Shown in pieces: positions 1-11,513 of a stretch of DNA of 37,076 bases. Each line of letters opens with the position of its first letter. Within the stretch, counting starts at the first letter, position 1. This stretch comes from Cytidiella melzeri. Lineage: Eukaryota; Basidiomycota; Agaricomycetes; Polyporales; Irpicaceae. Below the pieces are notes generated by a model, which was not told where the DNA came from, did not search any database, and saw nothing but the letters and a program-made list of their open reading frames with translations. A program made the position numbers and the translations under genes. Location of the stretch: positions 1 through 37,076 of the forward strand of contig JABYQR010000421.1 of NCBI GenBank assembly GCA_022592445.1, in the 5' to 3' direction.

Positions 1-746
1 GAAGGACGCACGGCACTGCAATGCCAGACAGCTCCGACCAATAATTGACGTACTCCGGTCCGACTGCGTGCGATTTGTGAGCACCCGCCTATACTTTTGA
101 AACCAGCTGTACCACCAGAGGTCGTCCATCAGGAAACAAACGAAGTCTCCGGCAGCTACGGAGCTCTCCGGAGCACTCTGTAGCAGCTGAGAGCTCGGGT
201 AGCCCTCGCATTGTTTCCTGATGAGTCACCTTGTTGTCATCCCACGGATACTCTCATACGACTAAGATTTTTCCGTTGAAATGCCTCGAGATATTTGCCT
301 CCTGTGTTGTGACGTCCGGCGGAATTGAATTATCGGCCTCAGAAAGAAGGCCATGAAGAGATAAAGAGCTCTAGAGAACCTAACGACTGCGCAACCGCGG
401 AGAGTGGGTATTTCGAATACTTGATGTGAGTGTACACTCACGCACCTACTCAAAGCAGGCGACTTTGTTATGCTTATGCCCCGGAATGTTAAATTGTCGA
501 TTCTCAGGCTTGGGCTGGTTCCGTCGCAGAAATCCAGAGTGAGTAGCAGTTGACTATACTGTATATTACAAGCTAATAGTGCCATCACCCGCCGCGACCA
601 TGCCCAGTCGCAACTTCGCTCATGCTAGTACCTTAAACTCTCTACTAGATCTCGACGGTAAGTCCTGGGACAAATCAACTAAAGCATATTCACACCTTTT
701 CTGTACGTAGCTTAACCCTTTTGAACATGCTCGGGCCGCAATTCCT
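1..746. other. Left-edge region without a recognisable gene
   Basis: I see no supported coding gene here. Short open stretches exist on both strands (for example 262-588 minus) but they lack recognisable domains, splice structure or a counterpart elsewhere in the window. The right part of this segment approaches the upstream end of the tandem duplication that begins near 747. Confidence 0.5.
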
Positions 747-1113
747 ATTAGCCACGAAACTCCCAGTCGTAAGGTGCCGCATTTGCAAAAACTACTTGTC
801 TATACACAAACCCGGCTGATGTTGTGGGTGGATTTATCTTATGTTCACTGAAGGTTCACCTTGTTTCCGCTAGTTCTAAAATCACTTTGGCCTCCCGCAT
901 CATCAGCCAAGGTTATGGTCCAGACGATATTCAAACTTTGCCGGCCTCGGAGAGAAGAGTGAGTGGGGGTTGTGATAGATGGTTGATGATGGAAGACACA
1001 TTCACTTGCTCGCTACTCCACATCTCTTGCACTTGACCATGTTCAATCCCACGCCTGTCAAGGTTTCTTGTCATGGGGCGATGTTGGTGGGTCAAATTGA
1101 CCGTGGAAGTGGG

Positions 1114-1120
1114 TATATAG
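1114..1120 (+). promoter_or_regulatory. TATA-like box of DUF6533 copy A
   Basis: TATATAG lies 31 bp before the ATG at 1151. The same motif stands at the same relative place in copy B (4491-4497). Conservation in both copies supports a core promoter with a very short 5' leader, or a start codon further downstream (a second in-frame ATG follows seven codons later). Confidence 0.45.
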
Positions 1121-1150
1121 ACTGCCTCTCGAGTTGGCCAAGTCCACGCG

Positions 1151-3094
1151 ATGAGCGCACTTCACTCTGACATGACGGACACCGATGCAACCACAGCTTT
1201 GGCACAGCAACAAACCATAACTGTACGTTATTTGCTCCGGCTTCACTGTTGAACGGCTTACACAAAGTCTTGGGCAGTATATGGAGAGTAAGTGAGAAAT
1301 GAATGCAGTCTGAGGTTGTCGCTCGCTCATACCTTCTCAGTTGTCGGCGCTACACTACTGGTAGGCATGCGCACTCATCCAGACCATCACAATGCACTCA
1401 ACCTCTAGTTGTAGATTTTTGACTGGGTGCTTTTATTCTCGGACGAGGTAAGGATTGACATCCATACGATGTGGCCTGTCACTAACCCCTAGCGGAATAC
1501 TACACCAAGGTCAAACACGTGTGGAAGTCACGCTGGTCCTTCATCAAAGTGCTTTACCTTTGGACCAGGTACTCGCCTGTCGCAGACATAATACTAGGGC
1601 TCATACGTCAGTGTAATCCTGCGATTGTACATGGTTGATGGTGAGATGACGATGCTTTACAGCTCACTTTGCGTATCTCACTCCTCAAGTGAGTACATTA
1701 TATCATCACAGCGACTGATTAATTCTGTTTTGTCCTTGTAGCAATGCAAGTCCACTGTTGCTGCGAGCTCGAGTGAGTTTCTGGCATGATTCACGCAGCT
1801 TGTACTCAGCGCAGATTCTTTGTGTTCAAAAGTCATGGCATCAATTGGGGTGTATATGAGCGAGCGTAAGCGCTTTTCCGTCTGAGTCACTTCCAGTCTC
1901 CTCTCTCATCTTTTCAAGATAGTCGTTTTCATTTGGAGAACGTTTGCGTTGTGGAAAGATTCAAAAATAGTGAAATATGGTCTCGGTGGTGTATGGCTCG
2001 TAAGTCGTATTTTTCAGTGAACCCTCCTTCCATCTCTACTCGGTTCAATCCAACCCCTGCAACAGCTAATGATTCCGATGGATTTATATTTCCTTGTCAG
2101 TTTCACCTCGTCATCCGTTTGTAAGCATCTCCAGTTCGGGTTGGGGTCATTCACTGACTTGACACTGTCTCTAGATGCCCCGCAGCCCGATGGTGGCATA
2201 CAAGACTGCAACTTGGTCAAAGCCAGCTTCTTGGTCGCTGGGGACTACATCAGTTTAGCCATACTCGAAATCAGTGGGTGGAACGTACAATTGCACGCGC
2301 AGATCACGTTCAACAATTCCTAAATACTCATTACAGCCGTTGTCGTTTTGACCCTCATCAAGGGGACGCAACACTGTTTGTGGAGTTATCTTCGCGCTCT
2401 CTCAGGTTGCTGAAGCTCATCCGTGCTGTTAGTCCACCGTGATGTAACACGGACCCCTCTGTTGATTACGCTGTACAGAGATGGTAAGCTTCTGATTGCT
2501 CGTTTCACAACCCAAAATACTCACACAAAAAACAGGAGTATTGTTCTTCATCTATCTATCAGGCACGTCCTTGTGATTTATCACACGTTGAACAATTTGT
2601 TACTGATGACCGTCGTGTTACGCAGCTCTCTCAGTAGCAAATCTCTTGGTTCCAATCCTCAGCCCTGTAAGTTTTTCACCGTGGTATCAACCTCGTACAG
2701 GTCTGAACTATCACAGAGAGCGTACGCCTTTCTCTTGACAACGTATGTTTGCGTCCTACCAGCGTAATCTGCAGCCTTACTCACTCGGAAACATGCGTAC
2801 AGATTTCTCAGGGCCATGCATACTATATTGTGTTGCCGTGTCATCCTGCATCTCCGCATCGCCGCTGCGTTGCCTGATCCAGACAATGCTACGACCATGT
2901 CCTCGTCACGGCCAATTCGCTTTGCGCAACTGCCGCGTCGGCATGCATTCATGAGCACGGAAGGATCTGAATCTTTAGAGATGGAGTCTACGATGCGCGG
3001 GACCTTTGGTGCAGAGATTCAGCCGTCGGGCGGTAGAAGTCGAGGAGATGGGAATGGGGAGGGAAGCTCGGTTGTTGCTGCTGTGGTACTATGA
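1151..3094 (+). pseudogene. DUF6533 family membrane protein, copy A (probably broken)
   Basis: DUF6533 proteins are multi-pass membrane proteins of unknown function, expanded in mushroom-forming fungi. The family signature is split over tiny exons: YMEIVGATLL, then IFDWVLLFSDE, then a block with VKHVWKSRWSFIKVLYLWTRYSPVADIILG, followed by hydrophobic exons (VVFIWRTFALWKDSKIV; ASFLVAGDYISLAILEI) and a polar C-terminal tail ending at 3094. At least ten introns of 45-105 bp are visible. Lesions: an in-frame TGA at 2411-2413 where copy B reads through; a one-base phase mismatch at the junction before the exon starting near 1494; and a GC instead of GT donor at 2573-2574. Start chosen because MSALHSDM is shared by both copies. 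Family assignment is firm; functionality is doubtful, although unrecognised splicing could remove the stop. Confidence 0.65.
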
Positions 3095-3768
3095 TCAAGC
3101 GTCGGTACGGGCTGTGACTGTAAGATTGTTTGGTGAGCATTTGTGCTTTTTGGCGACTCCCAATGCGTGGGTAGACCAGATCAATGGTCCCTGGAAAGGA
3201 GCTCCCGCTTAATTTATGCTATACATTTGTTTGACCAGACCGCCGTGTAACGCTGAAGAAGCCAAGCCCTAGTGCCCTCACGATTCACACAAATTTCACC
3301 TCCTTATTACATACCGCATAACCTGTGGCAACCTAACTCCTGAATGACCTGCTGTTCGCGAAACTACTACGAAAACATCTGAGTCTCTACTAGCTATATT
3401 TCAGAGGCGAGCCTTGGGAGCATGTTCAATCAGCCGCATTCACACATCTTCTTTACCATCTGAATACCCTATTGGCCATGAAACTCTCCTGAGGTGCCGA
3501 AACTGCAAGAATTGTTGTTTTTTTATTTCCCTTTGGTTCATCGGGCATGGACTCGCTCGCTCTTTTCGAACATTCCTTTTTCGGACTCAAGAGTATGAAG
3601 GTTTTTATCGGACAAAATAGTCAGCTCTGCGAATGGTAGACGCTGGTAAAAACAAGGGTTTTGTCCTATATGAACCGTCAAACAAGAGCTTTGTGGCGCC
3701 GGTACTGTGGCATAATTAGGTAATCACGCGCGTATCGCGCCAGCGCACAGACTCGCGCACCTTAGTTT

Positions 3769-3794
3769 CCTCACACTACTCGAGGCTGACTGAG
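3769..3794 (+). repeat. 26-bp perfect direct repeat, first copy
   Basis: CCTCACACTACTCGAGGCTG followed by ACTGAG recurs exactly at 3871-3896, starts 102 bp apart. It lies inside the extra DNA upstream of DUF6533 copy B and has no counterpart upstream of copy A. Confidence 0.9.
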
Positions 3795-3870
3795 GTACGA
3801 TATTCAGACACTCTTTTTGATCCTTACAGTAGCTGACTTGTCGCACTACAGGTTAGATACTGAATATACT

Positions 3871-3896
3871 CCTCACACTACTCGAGGCTGACTGAG
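3871..3896 (+). repeat. 26-bp perfect direct repeat, second copy
   Basis: Exact second copy of 3769-3794. The two could be the flanks of a small excised or inserted element, or a local slippage or repair duplication. Confidence 0.9.
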
Positions 3897-4490
3897 TTGA
3901 CGTTCGCTTCGCGCACTAACAGATTGGGCCACTCGTATCCCTGCAAAAAGAATTACATCGTACTACCGTACACATTTCAGCAGCTGAGAGTTTGTTGCCA
4001 AACACATCTCTGTACACGGACTCGACCGTTCTCGCCATTCCGTGCGCGGATTCATCATTTGTTTGTTGGCGTTTCATGTCAAGTTTTGCCAGCTCCGAAG
4101 TCGTCTTTGCGAGGAATCAATCGCTTGGCGGTGTTGTCAGGCTCGTGGTCGCGGCAAATTGTCGGCTTCGAGCAACACTCGCAGTACTGTCGACGTCAAC
4201 TTCTGCTCTTCACTATTCAAAGACGGACATCTCGTTGTTCCAAGATCTCAAGGGCGATGACAATAGCATCACACTGGTGGGTATGGCTTGACGCTTTTTT
4301 GGCAGATGCATCGCCATCCCTTCGAGTCGCATCCATACAGGCAGTGCACACTCAACGTGCGAAGATGGTTTCCGACATAGAACTATCGTCGCTGATCCAA
4401 ATCTTTCGCGCAGATCCTCTTGTTATTCCGGGCCTATCATGACGTTTTGGCCTCAATGCAAGGCTGCGGGTCCTTAACGATGGTAAGCGG

Positions 4491-4497
4491 TATATAG
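4491..4497 (+). promoter_or_regulatory. TATA-like box of DUF6533 copy B
   Basis: TATATAG 25 bp before the ATG at 4522, matching the motif at 1114-1120 of copy A. Confidence 0.45.
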
Positions 4498-4521
4498 GCT
4501 CGAGTTGGCCAAGTCCACGGA

Positions 4522-6498
4522 ATGAGCGCACTTCACTCTGACATGGCGGACACCGATGCAATCACGGCTTTGGCACAGCAACAGATTATAACCGTGCGCC
4601 TTTTGCTCTGACTTTATTGGTCAACTGCTTACACAAAGCTTCGAGTAGTATATGGAAAGTAAGCGAGGACTGACTTCAGCCTGGTGATGTCGCCCGCTTA
4701 TACCTTCTCAGCTGTCAGCGCTACACTACTTGTAGGCGTTCGCACTCATTCCGACTAGCACAATGAACCCATTCTATGTATGTAGGTGTTTGACTGGCTA
4801 CTGTTGTTTTCGGACGAGGTGAGAATCGACAACCATCGGATGAGGTCTATCGCTAATCGGGCTCGGCGGGACACTCCAAGATCAAGCACGTATGGAATTC
4901 TCGCTGGTCCTTTATAAAAGTGCTGTACCTGTGGACTAGGTACTCGCCTGTCGCAGACACAGTACTAGGACTTTTGGGTAGGTGAAAGATGCGATTGTCC
5001 TTGACTGGATGCTGAAATGGACGATGCTTGACAGCTCACTTTTTGTCTCTCACTCCTCAAGTGGGTACATCGGTAGCATATCATCATGACAGCTGACTTA
5101 TTCTGCGTGGTCCGTTCAGCAATGCAAGAACTTCGACGCTGCGTGCTCTTGTGAGTTTCATGTCTAGTTCGCACAGCTTGTCACTAACGCAGTCTGTCTC
5201 GTATCTCAAAGTCCTTATTGGAATTGGTGTGTATATGAGCGAGCGTGAGCGCATCTTCACCTACATTACTTTTGGCCTCCCCTCTGATCCTTCCTTTGAT
5301 AGTCGTTTTCATCTGGAGAACATTTGCGTTGTGGAAAGATTCGAAGATAGTAATATACACTCTCGGTAGTGTATGGCTTGTAAGTCATATCTCAGCGGAC
5401 CATCCTTCCATGTCCGACTTCAAGGCTTAATTAGACCCTACAACAGCTGATGTTCCCGATGGATATATACTTCCTTGTCGTTTTCACCTCGTCAGCCGTT
5501 TGTCAGGACCTATATAGCTCATCATCTTGAGGGCCTCTCACTTACTTGACCTTGTATTACAGATGTCCCACAGCCCGAGGCTGCTTTGCAAAACTGCAAC
5601 TTGGTCAAAGCCAGTTTCTTGGTCGCTGGGGACTTCATCAGCTTGGCCGTACTCGAAATCGGTAGGAAGAACCATCGCACGCGCGAGTTCCCTACACAAT
5701 TAGCTAATTTTTTCCATCACAGCCGTTGTGATCTTGACCCTTATCAAGTGGACGCAACACGGTGCGTGGTTCCAGCTTCGCGTTCTTTGTTATTGCTCAT
5801 GCGTGTTGTTAGTGCGACGCGGCGTGACACGGACCCCTCTACTAACCACGCTGTACAGAGATGGTAAGCTTCTCATCACATCATTTCGACACAAGATAAT
5901 TACGAAATGCAGGAGTGTTGTTCTTCATTTATCTAACAGGTACGTCTGTCCGACGTATTAATCGCTAAATGGATCCTTCGTTAATGCCCGCGGTGCTACG
6001 CAGCTCTCTCGGTAGCAAACATCTTGGTTCCACTCTTCAGCCCCGTAAGATTCTCACCGTTACATGATCCCTTGTCCAACACTCAATCATCATCACAGAG
6101 AGCGTACGCTTTCCTGTTAACAACGTACGTTTGCGTCTTATCAACGTAAAACTGCAGTTTGACTCACTCGAGAACACACACACACATATAGCTTTCTCAG
6201 GGTCATGCATACCACATTATGCTGCCGCGTCATCCTTCATCTCCGCATCGCCGCTGCGACACCCGATCTAGACAACGATACTGGAATACCCGTGTCAAGG
6301 CCAATTCGCTTCGCGTCACATCCGCGTCGGCGACACCGGCACACATTCGTGTGCACTGGAGGGTCTGAACTTGTTGAGATGCAATCTACGATGTGTGGGA
6401 CGTTCAGTGCAGATATTCAGGCGTTGGACGGTGTACCTTCTTGCCAGCGAGGAGATGGAGATGGGGAGCGAAGCTTGTTTGGTGTTGATGTGGTATAA
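4522..6498 (+). pseudogene. DUF6533 family membrane protein, copy B (damaged or unresolved splicing)
   Basis: Second copy of the duplicated gene. The N-terminus MSALHSDMADTDAITALAQQ and the domain exons (YMETVSATLL; VFDWLLLFSDE; SKIKHVWNSRWSFIKVLYL; VVFIWRTFALWKDSKIVIYT; ASFLVAGDFISLAVLEI; TLIKWTQHGAWFQLRV) follow copy A exon by exon. Here the exon carrying TQHGAWFQLR reads through without the stop seen in copy A. However, at about 4864 the intron that ends CTAG in copy A reads CTCGG, so the AG acceptor is gone, and the exon following the intron near 5200 is one base out of phase. The protein would be a multi-pass membrane protein of unknown role. It may be a pseudogene or use other splice sites. 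Confidence 0.6.
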
Positions 6499-7076
6499 TA
6501 ACCTTTGATCTCGAGACTGTTTACTTGTATGCACTTATAATCGTTGATGACTCCATACGCCTGTGTGCCACAACGTTGAGTTCACGAGCATTCACTGGCC
6601 AAATCAACAGTAGCCAAGGCGCCTAGCGCCACAAAGCCCGACATTTCCTGAAGTGAATTCGCCATGATGTAGCAGCAGTAGATCGTCTTTGTCTCCATTA
6701 ACCTGGGAACTGACCTCTTCGATGTCGCTGTCTTCACATTCGTGATCGCCAATCCTCAGCATTAGACCGCATCACCAAATACGTCATAATGGGAAACAAG
6801 TCTCACCGTTCACCAGGAGCAGCCAAACTCGTAATAGCTGTGCCAGTTTACTTGTGTTATGCACGGTCCCGGATGCATTCTCGCTGAGGTCGAGGTAGAT
6901 GCTTGAAAGGTAGAGCACTCAAGGGATACAACGTCAACAAACAGTGGCAACAATACAAATATTAGAGGGAGATACTGAGCAGCATGCGTCTTAACTATAA
7001 ATCGGTATCCACGTAGTTCGCCATAGGATCCTCTGTCATCCGGCGATTCATCCTGTATGCCTCTGTGGAGAGATGA
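6499..7076. other. Intergenic region between convergent DUF6533 copy B and SLU7
   Basis: The two flanking genes converge here, so this should hold both 3' untranslated regions. I see no coding signal or repeat of note. Confidence 0.5.
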
Positions 7077-8958
7077 TCAGCATGAATCCGCAGCCGCCGC
7101 AAGCACACACTCACCTAGCTCCTCCTCTGTCACCTCATAACTATCTCCGGCTTTCTTCCTCTTGCTGCCCCACTCGTCTTCCTCTCCTCTACCTTTCCGT
7201 TTGCGCTCTGCCTGAATGGCATCCGCAAGCTTCCTGTCGTTGAGCTTTAAATCGCCCTCGCCCAGCCGTTTCTTCGAGAACAGCTCCTCGGCTTTCTTTC
7301 TTCTATCATCTACGCTACCAGCTTCCACTTTGATTGATGGTTCCGCAGGAGGCGCGTCGCGATCAGCTTCAACGGCTACAGACGAGGAAGCCAGCAGCTG
7401 CTGTGCACTCGAAGCACGAGCGGCATCTACACCTGCCTGGCCGGTACAGTAGGAGAGATGCACAGCCGAATGGCAGCATGCGAAACCCCATTGACCCGAG
7501 GAAGGATCGTACCATGAGCCCCAGACTGCAGTATGGTTGTTGACGAACACTGTAACAAGTATGAGTAATGTCTCCAGTAGATTGAACATCCGTGACGTAC
7601 CGTCTTCGGGATACTTTGACCTGGCCTTCGCTCGCTCCTTCCCCTTGACAACCTGCCCCGTCCGCGAAAACTCCACGTATTCTTCGGTTTGACCTTGGAG
7701 CAGCTCCTTCGGCGCCTTCTCCAGATACTGCTCTCCTCCGTATTTGGCCAAGATGCTGACTTTCGTCGAGTCCTTCAGGTGCTCTTTCTTCTCTTGGTAC
7801 TTGTGATGAAGCAGCTCTCCCTCTGTGGGGTTTGCATTCATGTGCACATCGTTGCCGCGCGCAGCAGCGTTCCACGCGAACAATTGTAGCTTCTGGACTT
7901 CAGTTGCCTCGCCAGAGTAGCGAAGGAAGTTCTCTCCAGCAAAGAGGGCCTGTGAAGAAGGGTTATTTCACAAACAATGAAGAATAAGGAATAGTTCTGT
8001 ACCTCTTCAGGTGGTACATTCTGCAAAGGATTGTCACGCATCGAGCGAGTCTTCGGGTCGTAGTATGCACTGGATGGATCGAGGTTGATGAGGTACTTGG
8101 CGGTGTCTTCTCGGATACGCAGGTTCCGGACAGTGATACGAGTCTTCGTATCAAGCTTCTGGCCTACGGCATCAGCAGCCTCCGCGTACTTGTCTGCATC
8201 CTCGTCTTCGTCCTCACTGCTGCCAAAATCATCATCCCTATCCTTCCCTCCCTCTGTCTTTCCTGCCTTGGCCACCTTCCTCACTTCGGCCAAATCAGTC
8301 GTCGTCTGCTTGTCAATTGCCTCCTCTCTCAGTTGCAGCCTGGCAGCCTCCACCGCCTGGTACTCCTCGTATACCTTTTTGTGCTCGCTGGGGTCGTATC
8401 CGTTCCACCTGTCACGTTTCGCATCGTAGCCAGAAGCCACTTCCTGTATGATTTCATCCGCAGCGATATCCTTGTTCGTAAACCTGGCCCCTCGCTTCCG
8501 AGGCCGTTCGAGGCAGTCCTGCTTCTTGTGAGTCATAGCACCACAGTTCTCGCATGCACCCTTCCTGTACTTCTTCGCTGCAGGACCAGCTTTTGCCCCA
8601 CGGTCGTACCAGTTGTCGAGTTTGTCAGCGGAGCGGTCGTACTCTGGCATACGCTGATGGCTGAGAGAGGGAGCTCCAGTGTCGAGATACCATGGTGCCT
8701 GTGCAATGTATTCTACAGATTGACTGTTGTGAGCATCCAAACCTACAAGCTTAGGACTTCTCTTACGTGGGATATGAGGGTTAATGGCATGCCCCTCCTC
8801 ATCGAGTGCAGCAGGTGCTGTACCAGCTTTTCTGGCGGCGTCCAAGTCCTTTTGCCTCCTGAACTCCTCCCTCGAGAGCTTTCCGGTTGCTGTAGTGCGA
8901 GCATTAGCTTGATATCAAATGCCCGTTGTCACAAACACTTGCCAGTAGCTGAAGCCAT
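7077..8958 (-). CDS. SLU7: Pre-mRNA-splicing factor SLU7
   Basis: SLU7 acts at the second step of splicing, helping hold exon 1 for correct 3' splice-site choice. Five exons: 8943-8958, 8767-8889, 8003-8712, 7601-7949, 7077-7549, giving 1,671 nt and 556 residues. Visible features: N-terminus with SREEFRRQKDLDAARKAG; NPHIPQYIAQAPWYLDTG; CCHC zinc knuckle C100-x2-C103-x4-H108-x4-C113; acidic stretch SSEDEDEDADKYAE; the central conserved block with YLINLDPSSAYYDPKTRSMR; and VFVNNHTAVWGSWYDPSSGQWGFAC near the C-terminus. Intron 1 (8890-8942) has a GC donor (GCAAGT). Introns 8713-8766 (54 bp) and 7550-7600 (51 bp) are multiples of three without stops, so retention would add 18 or 17 residues; I removed them because the spliced junctions restore conserved family motifs. 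Length and motifs are as expected for fungal SLU7. Confidence 0.95.
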
Positions 8959-9443
8959 GGTCGTGGTATGTGGCGAAGCCAAAAGGCGCCTGAATCAGCA
9001 TTTAGGCGCTTGCTCGGCCTTCCGACAACCACCATGTTTACCTCTCTCGGTCTTGCAGTTTATGAGAAAAATAAGTAGACCACAAGACAATAGTAAGTCT
9101 CCTCGACGATATTTGAAAGGCTTGCCCTTAACTATTGGACACAGGCAGTACACTATGTATTCCTGGTCTCGAGGATTTAGCAATGGAAACTGCAGAAGTA
9201 GCTTAACGACACCATAGAGCCAGACTTTCACTTCCAAGAAGGGCTCTCTTGAAGTAAAGTAAAGGTCGCTGCTTGATTCAGGCTTTGCAGAGAGCTCTCA
9301 TGAGTGAGAATTGAGGTTCGTCTCCACTGTTCTGCCTCCTTTCTCATCATCGTAGCCTCGAGCTCTAGCATCAAAGCACTTATTCTATTCGAACGAAACT
9401 ACTTGAGGTAGTCCTATCTTCCAACACGCATACATCCCACCCC
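8959..9443. other. SLU7 promoter and CE16 3' region
   Basis: Intergenic, between two co-oriented minus-strand genes. It should contain the SLU7 promoter. No clear TATA box or coding exon was identified. Confidence 0.45.
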
Positions 9444-10684
9444 TTACGTCAGCCAAGTCACCCACTTACTTGACGATCTATTGATCGCCCCCGCCACAAA
9501 CTTCGCAACCTGACGATCTGCCTGCTCCGACGGGTGCAACTCGTCGGCCCTATATATTCATCAAAATCGTGAGTTCCTATGTCTTGATGCATACTAAAGA
9601 ACACCCACCATAGGAAGCTATCAGCATCAGTCCCCCTCGCAATCGTGCATGTCCCCGGGTCGGCCGTGCTCTCGTTCAACTGGAACACGCACGCATCCAC
9701 GGAGCCAGTCACGTTCAAGGGGGCGGTGCCATTCAGATAGTTCTTTGGGTTGGCGATCATGTCCGAGAAGAGGGCATGCGAATCGAAATATCCTGGGAGA
9801 AAACGCTTAAGAGACAAGTCTTTCTCAGTACGAGGCATCGAGCTTACCGATGTGAGCACCTTTCAACGTTGGAGCAAGAAGCTGGAGGAGAGCTTTGGAC
9901 AGCGCATTACCGGTGCTGACTATCTCGCGCATAAAGACGTTCCACTCCGTCGTGTTTCGTTGTTCCGTCCAGTACCTGTTTGGATAAGAGTTTGCAGAGT
10001 ACAGGGAGACCTCGTTCAGTGGTAGCATCTACATCAGAACGCCCAGATCCAGGATATCAGCAAAACAATCATTGGTGGGCATACTCTCACTCTCCTAACG
10101 CGAAAATGTGCAAAAGAACTTACGTTTTGAAACAGGAAATTTCTAGCCCCACTCTCGTAGAGGACGTTCACCCAGTTGACTGCACACTCCGTCGTGTTCG
10201 CAAGACTCACGCCCGGCGCACCCTGCCCAACAAGCAGCGCGTTCGCGCCGACATCGTTCGTCCCAATCCACAACGTGTAAATCGTCTCCTCCGGGTTCAA
10301 GTGGATAGAACCGTTTCTCGTTTCCGTAAGATACAACGGGACCTGGCTCTCCATGACAGATGGGAACGGCCGGAATGTCAGATTGTTGGAGCACGTTGCT
10401 CCGGATCTGGCGAACGGGAACAGGTTGAAGTGGCCGTACACCTGTGCGGCGTACGTTGGCCAGGAAGTGCCTTGATCTCCTGTGGAGACCTACAACCGAC
10501 TCTTGCATCAGCGAATTCTATGTAAACGAGGCGAATTTCTTGTTTTGCTTACCACATCTGTGTACGAATCTCCAAAAGTGACTAGGTTTTTGATAGAACC
10601 AGGAGCGGGACCCAACGCTGCGACGCGTTCCAGCGACGCATAACAAATTGCTGCTGCGAACACTATCAATCGTCTGAAGTGCAT
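9444..10684 (-). CDS. Secreted GDSL esterase, carbohydrate esterase family 16 type
   Basis: Likely an extracellular acetylesterase that removes acetyl groups from xylo- or other hemicellulose oligosaccharides, as described for fungal CE16 enzymes. Five exons: 10553-10684, 10124-10489, 9848-10028, 9609-9792, 9444-9549, total 969 nt and 322 residues; every junction keeps frame. Residues 1-23 or so form a signal peptide (MHFRRLIVFAAAICYASLERV). Block I TFGDSYTDV gives catalytic Ser40; the oxyanion Gly is in FARSGATC and Asn in LWIGTNDVGA; the Asp-His pair is in WADELHPSEQ (D290, H293). Several N-glycosylation sequons (NNLT, NGS, NTT, NGT, NVT, NES) fit a secreted protein. The C-terminus SSKWVTWLT matches the usual end of the family. 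Family CE16 is assigned from memory of the block pattern; another GDSL subfamily is the main alternative. Confidence 0.88.
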
Positions 10685-11513
10685 ATTGTCGCGGAAGATT
10701 ATGGTGGCGACGTGGTGACCATCGTTCATAATCAGGTGCGATTCTTATACTATACTGCTGCCTCAATTCCTCTGATGGACCTCAGCATAGTTACGCCGCA
10801 AGGGGTCATGAGGGCCTGTACATGTGTCCGAGCCACAGGTCGACGAGGCAGTCATGCAGCCTTGTTGATGTTCAAAGATTCGAGAGAAGCACTCAGCTAC
10901 GTTCAATTCTGGTGTGTGCTCATTCGCATGTGACCACCTTGAAGATCAACGCCGACCTTCGGTTCTGATTCCGAAGTTACCCCACCGAGCACGCCTGCAT
11001 CGATACGTGCAGGGGCGAACGGTCTTTCATGGGTAGGAGATCGAACGCTATGAATCCCCACGATGCCGTGAATGCAGTAGCCTGGTCTGCTTTAGGAACT
11101 TTTTGGCCATGGTGGGTAGTTCATGAATATTCTCTGACGTGCTGAAACGATGTTGCTGGTTCATGATTCTCTGAAGATTCAGGCTCGAAGACCACGTTAT
11201 GATCGTCGTAATATCCTACGCGGGAACCCGGGGTTAACCTGCGGTGCGTGAGAAATCCATTCTACTTGGAGATTATGAAGGTGCACCCTTAGGCTCTCAT
11301 TGGCCTAATGGTACACTGACATGCGCTCACATGTCTCACCTCACGGGGATCCCAGTGGTTACAAACCGCTTGATAGCCAGCGATCCACTGAACTTGACGC
11401 GCTTAGACATTTGACCAGACTATTATGCGATTTGCTCACATCTAGTGGATACTGTCACAACAACATCCATTATCGAGCTGAACAAACTCTGCTTGCATTC
11501 AGAAGACATCACA
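10685..11513. other. CE16 promoter region and SDR 3' flank
   Basis: About 830 bp without a supported gene. It contains the CE16 promoter (TATA-like box at 10744-10749). The remainder shows no coding signal. Confidence 0.45.
10744..10749 (-). promoter_or_regulatory. TATA-like box of the CE16 esterase
   Basis: TATAAG on the minus strand, about 60 bp upstream of the ATG at 10684, in an AT-rich context. Confidence 0.4.

Larger units (their letters stand above)
747..3094 (+). repeat. Tandem segmental duplication, unit A
   Basis: This segment is repeated at 3469-6498. The start codons of the two embedded genes lie 3,371 bp apart, and exons, splice sites and the sequence around the TATA box align. 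The most upstream similarity I can see is 747-799 against 3469-3515. In unit A that block is about 370 bp from the start codon, in unit B about 1,030 bp, so unit B carries roughly 650 bp of extra upstream DNA or unit A has lost it. The similarity is well below identity, so the duplication is not recent. Confidence 0.75.
3095..4440. other. Spacer between the two DUF6533 copies
   Basis: No supported gene. The spacer holds the upstream block of duplication unit B (3469-3515), a 26-bp direct repeat (3769-3794 and 3871-3896), and short segments that recur in inverted orientation near 33.2-33.6 kb. An open stretch at 3897-4442 plus has no recognisable domain and I do not call it. Confidence 0.5.
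3469..6498 (+). repeat. Tandem segmental duplication, unit B
   Basis: Counterpart of 747-3094. It contains the second DUF6533 copy and its TATA-like box. Relative to unit A it has about 650 bp of additional sequence between the upstream homology block and the core promoter. Confidence 0.75.

Noticed and set aside
2030..2062. CGGTTCAATCC word resembling a tRNA T-arm
   Set aside because: No acceptor, D-arm or anticodon arm around it; it lies in an intron of DUF6533 copy A.
3897..4442. 181-codon open stretch on the plus strand upstream of DUF6533 copy B
   Set aside because: No recognisable domain, no counterpart upstream of copy A, and overlapping frames are equally open; probably chance.
8085..9217. 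Long plus-strand open stretches opposite SLU7
   Set aside because: They are antisense shadows of the SLU7 exons; the minus strand carries the conserved motifs.
9980..10525. 181-codon plus-strand open stretch
   Set aside because: Antisense to the CE16 esterase exons, which have catalytic motifs and consistent splice phases.
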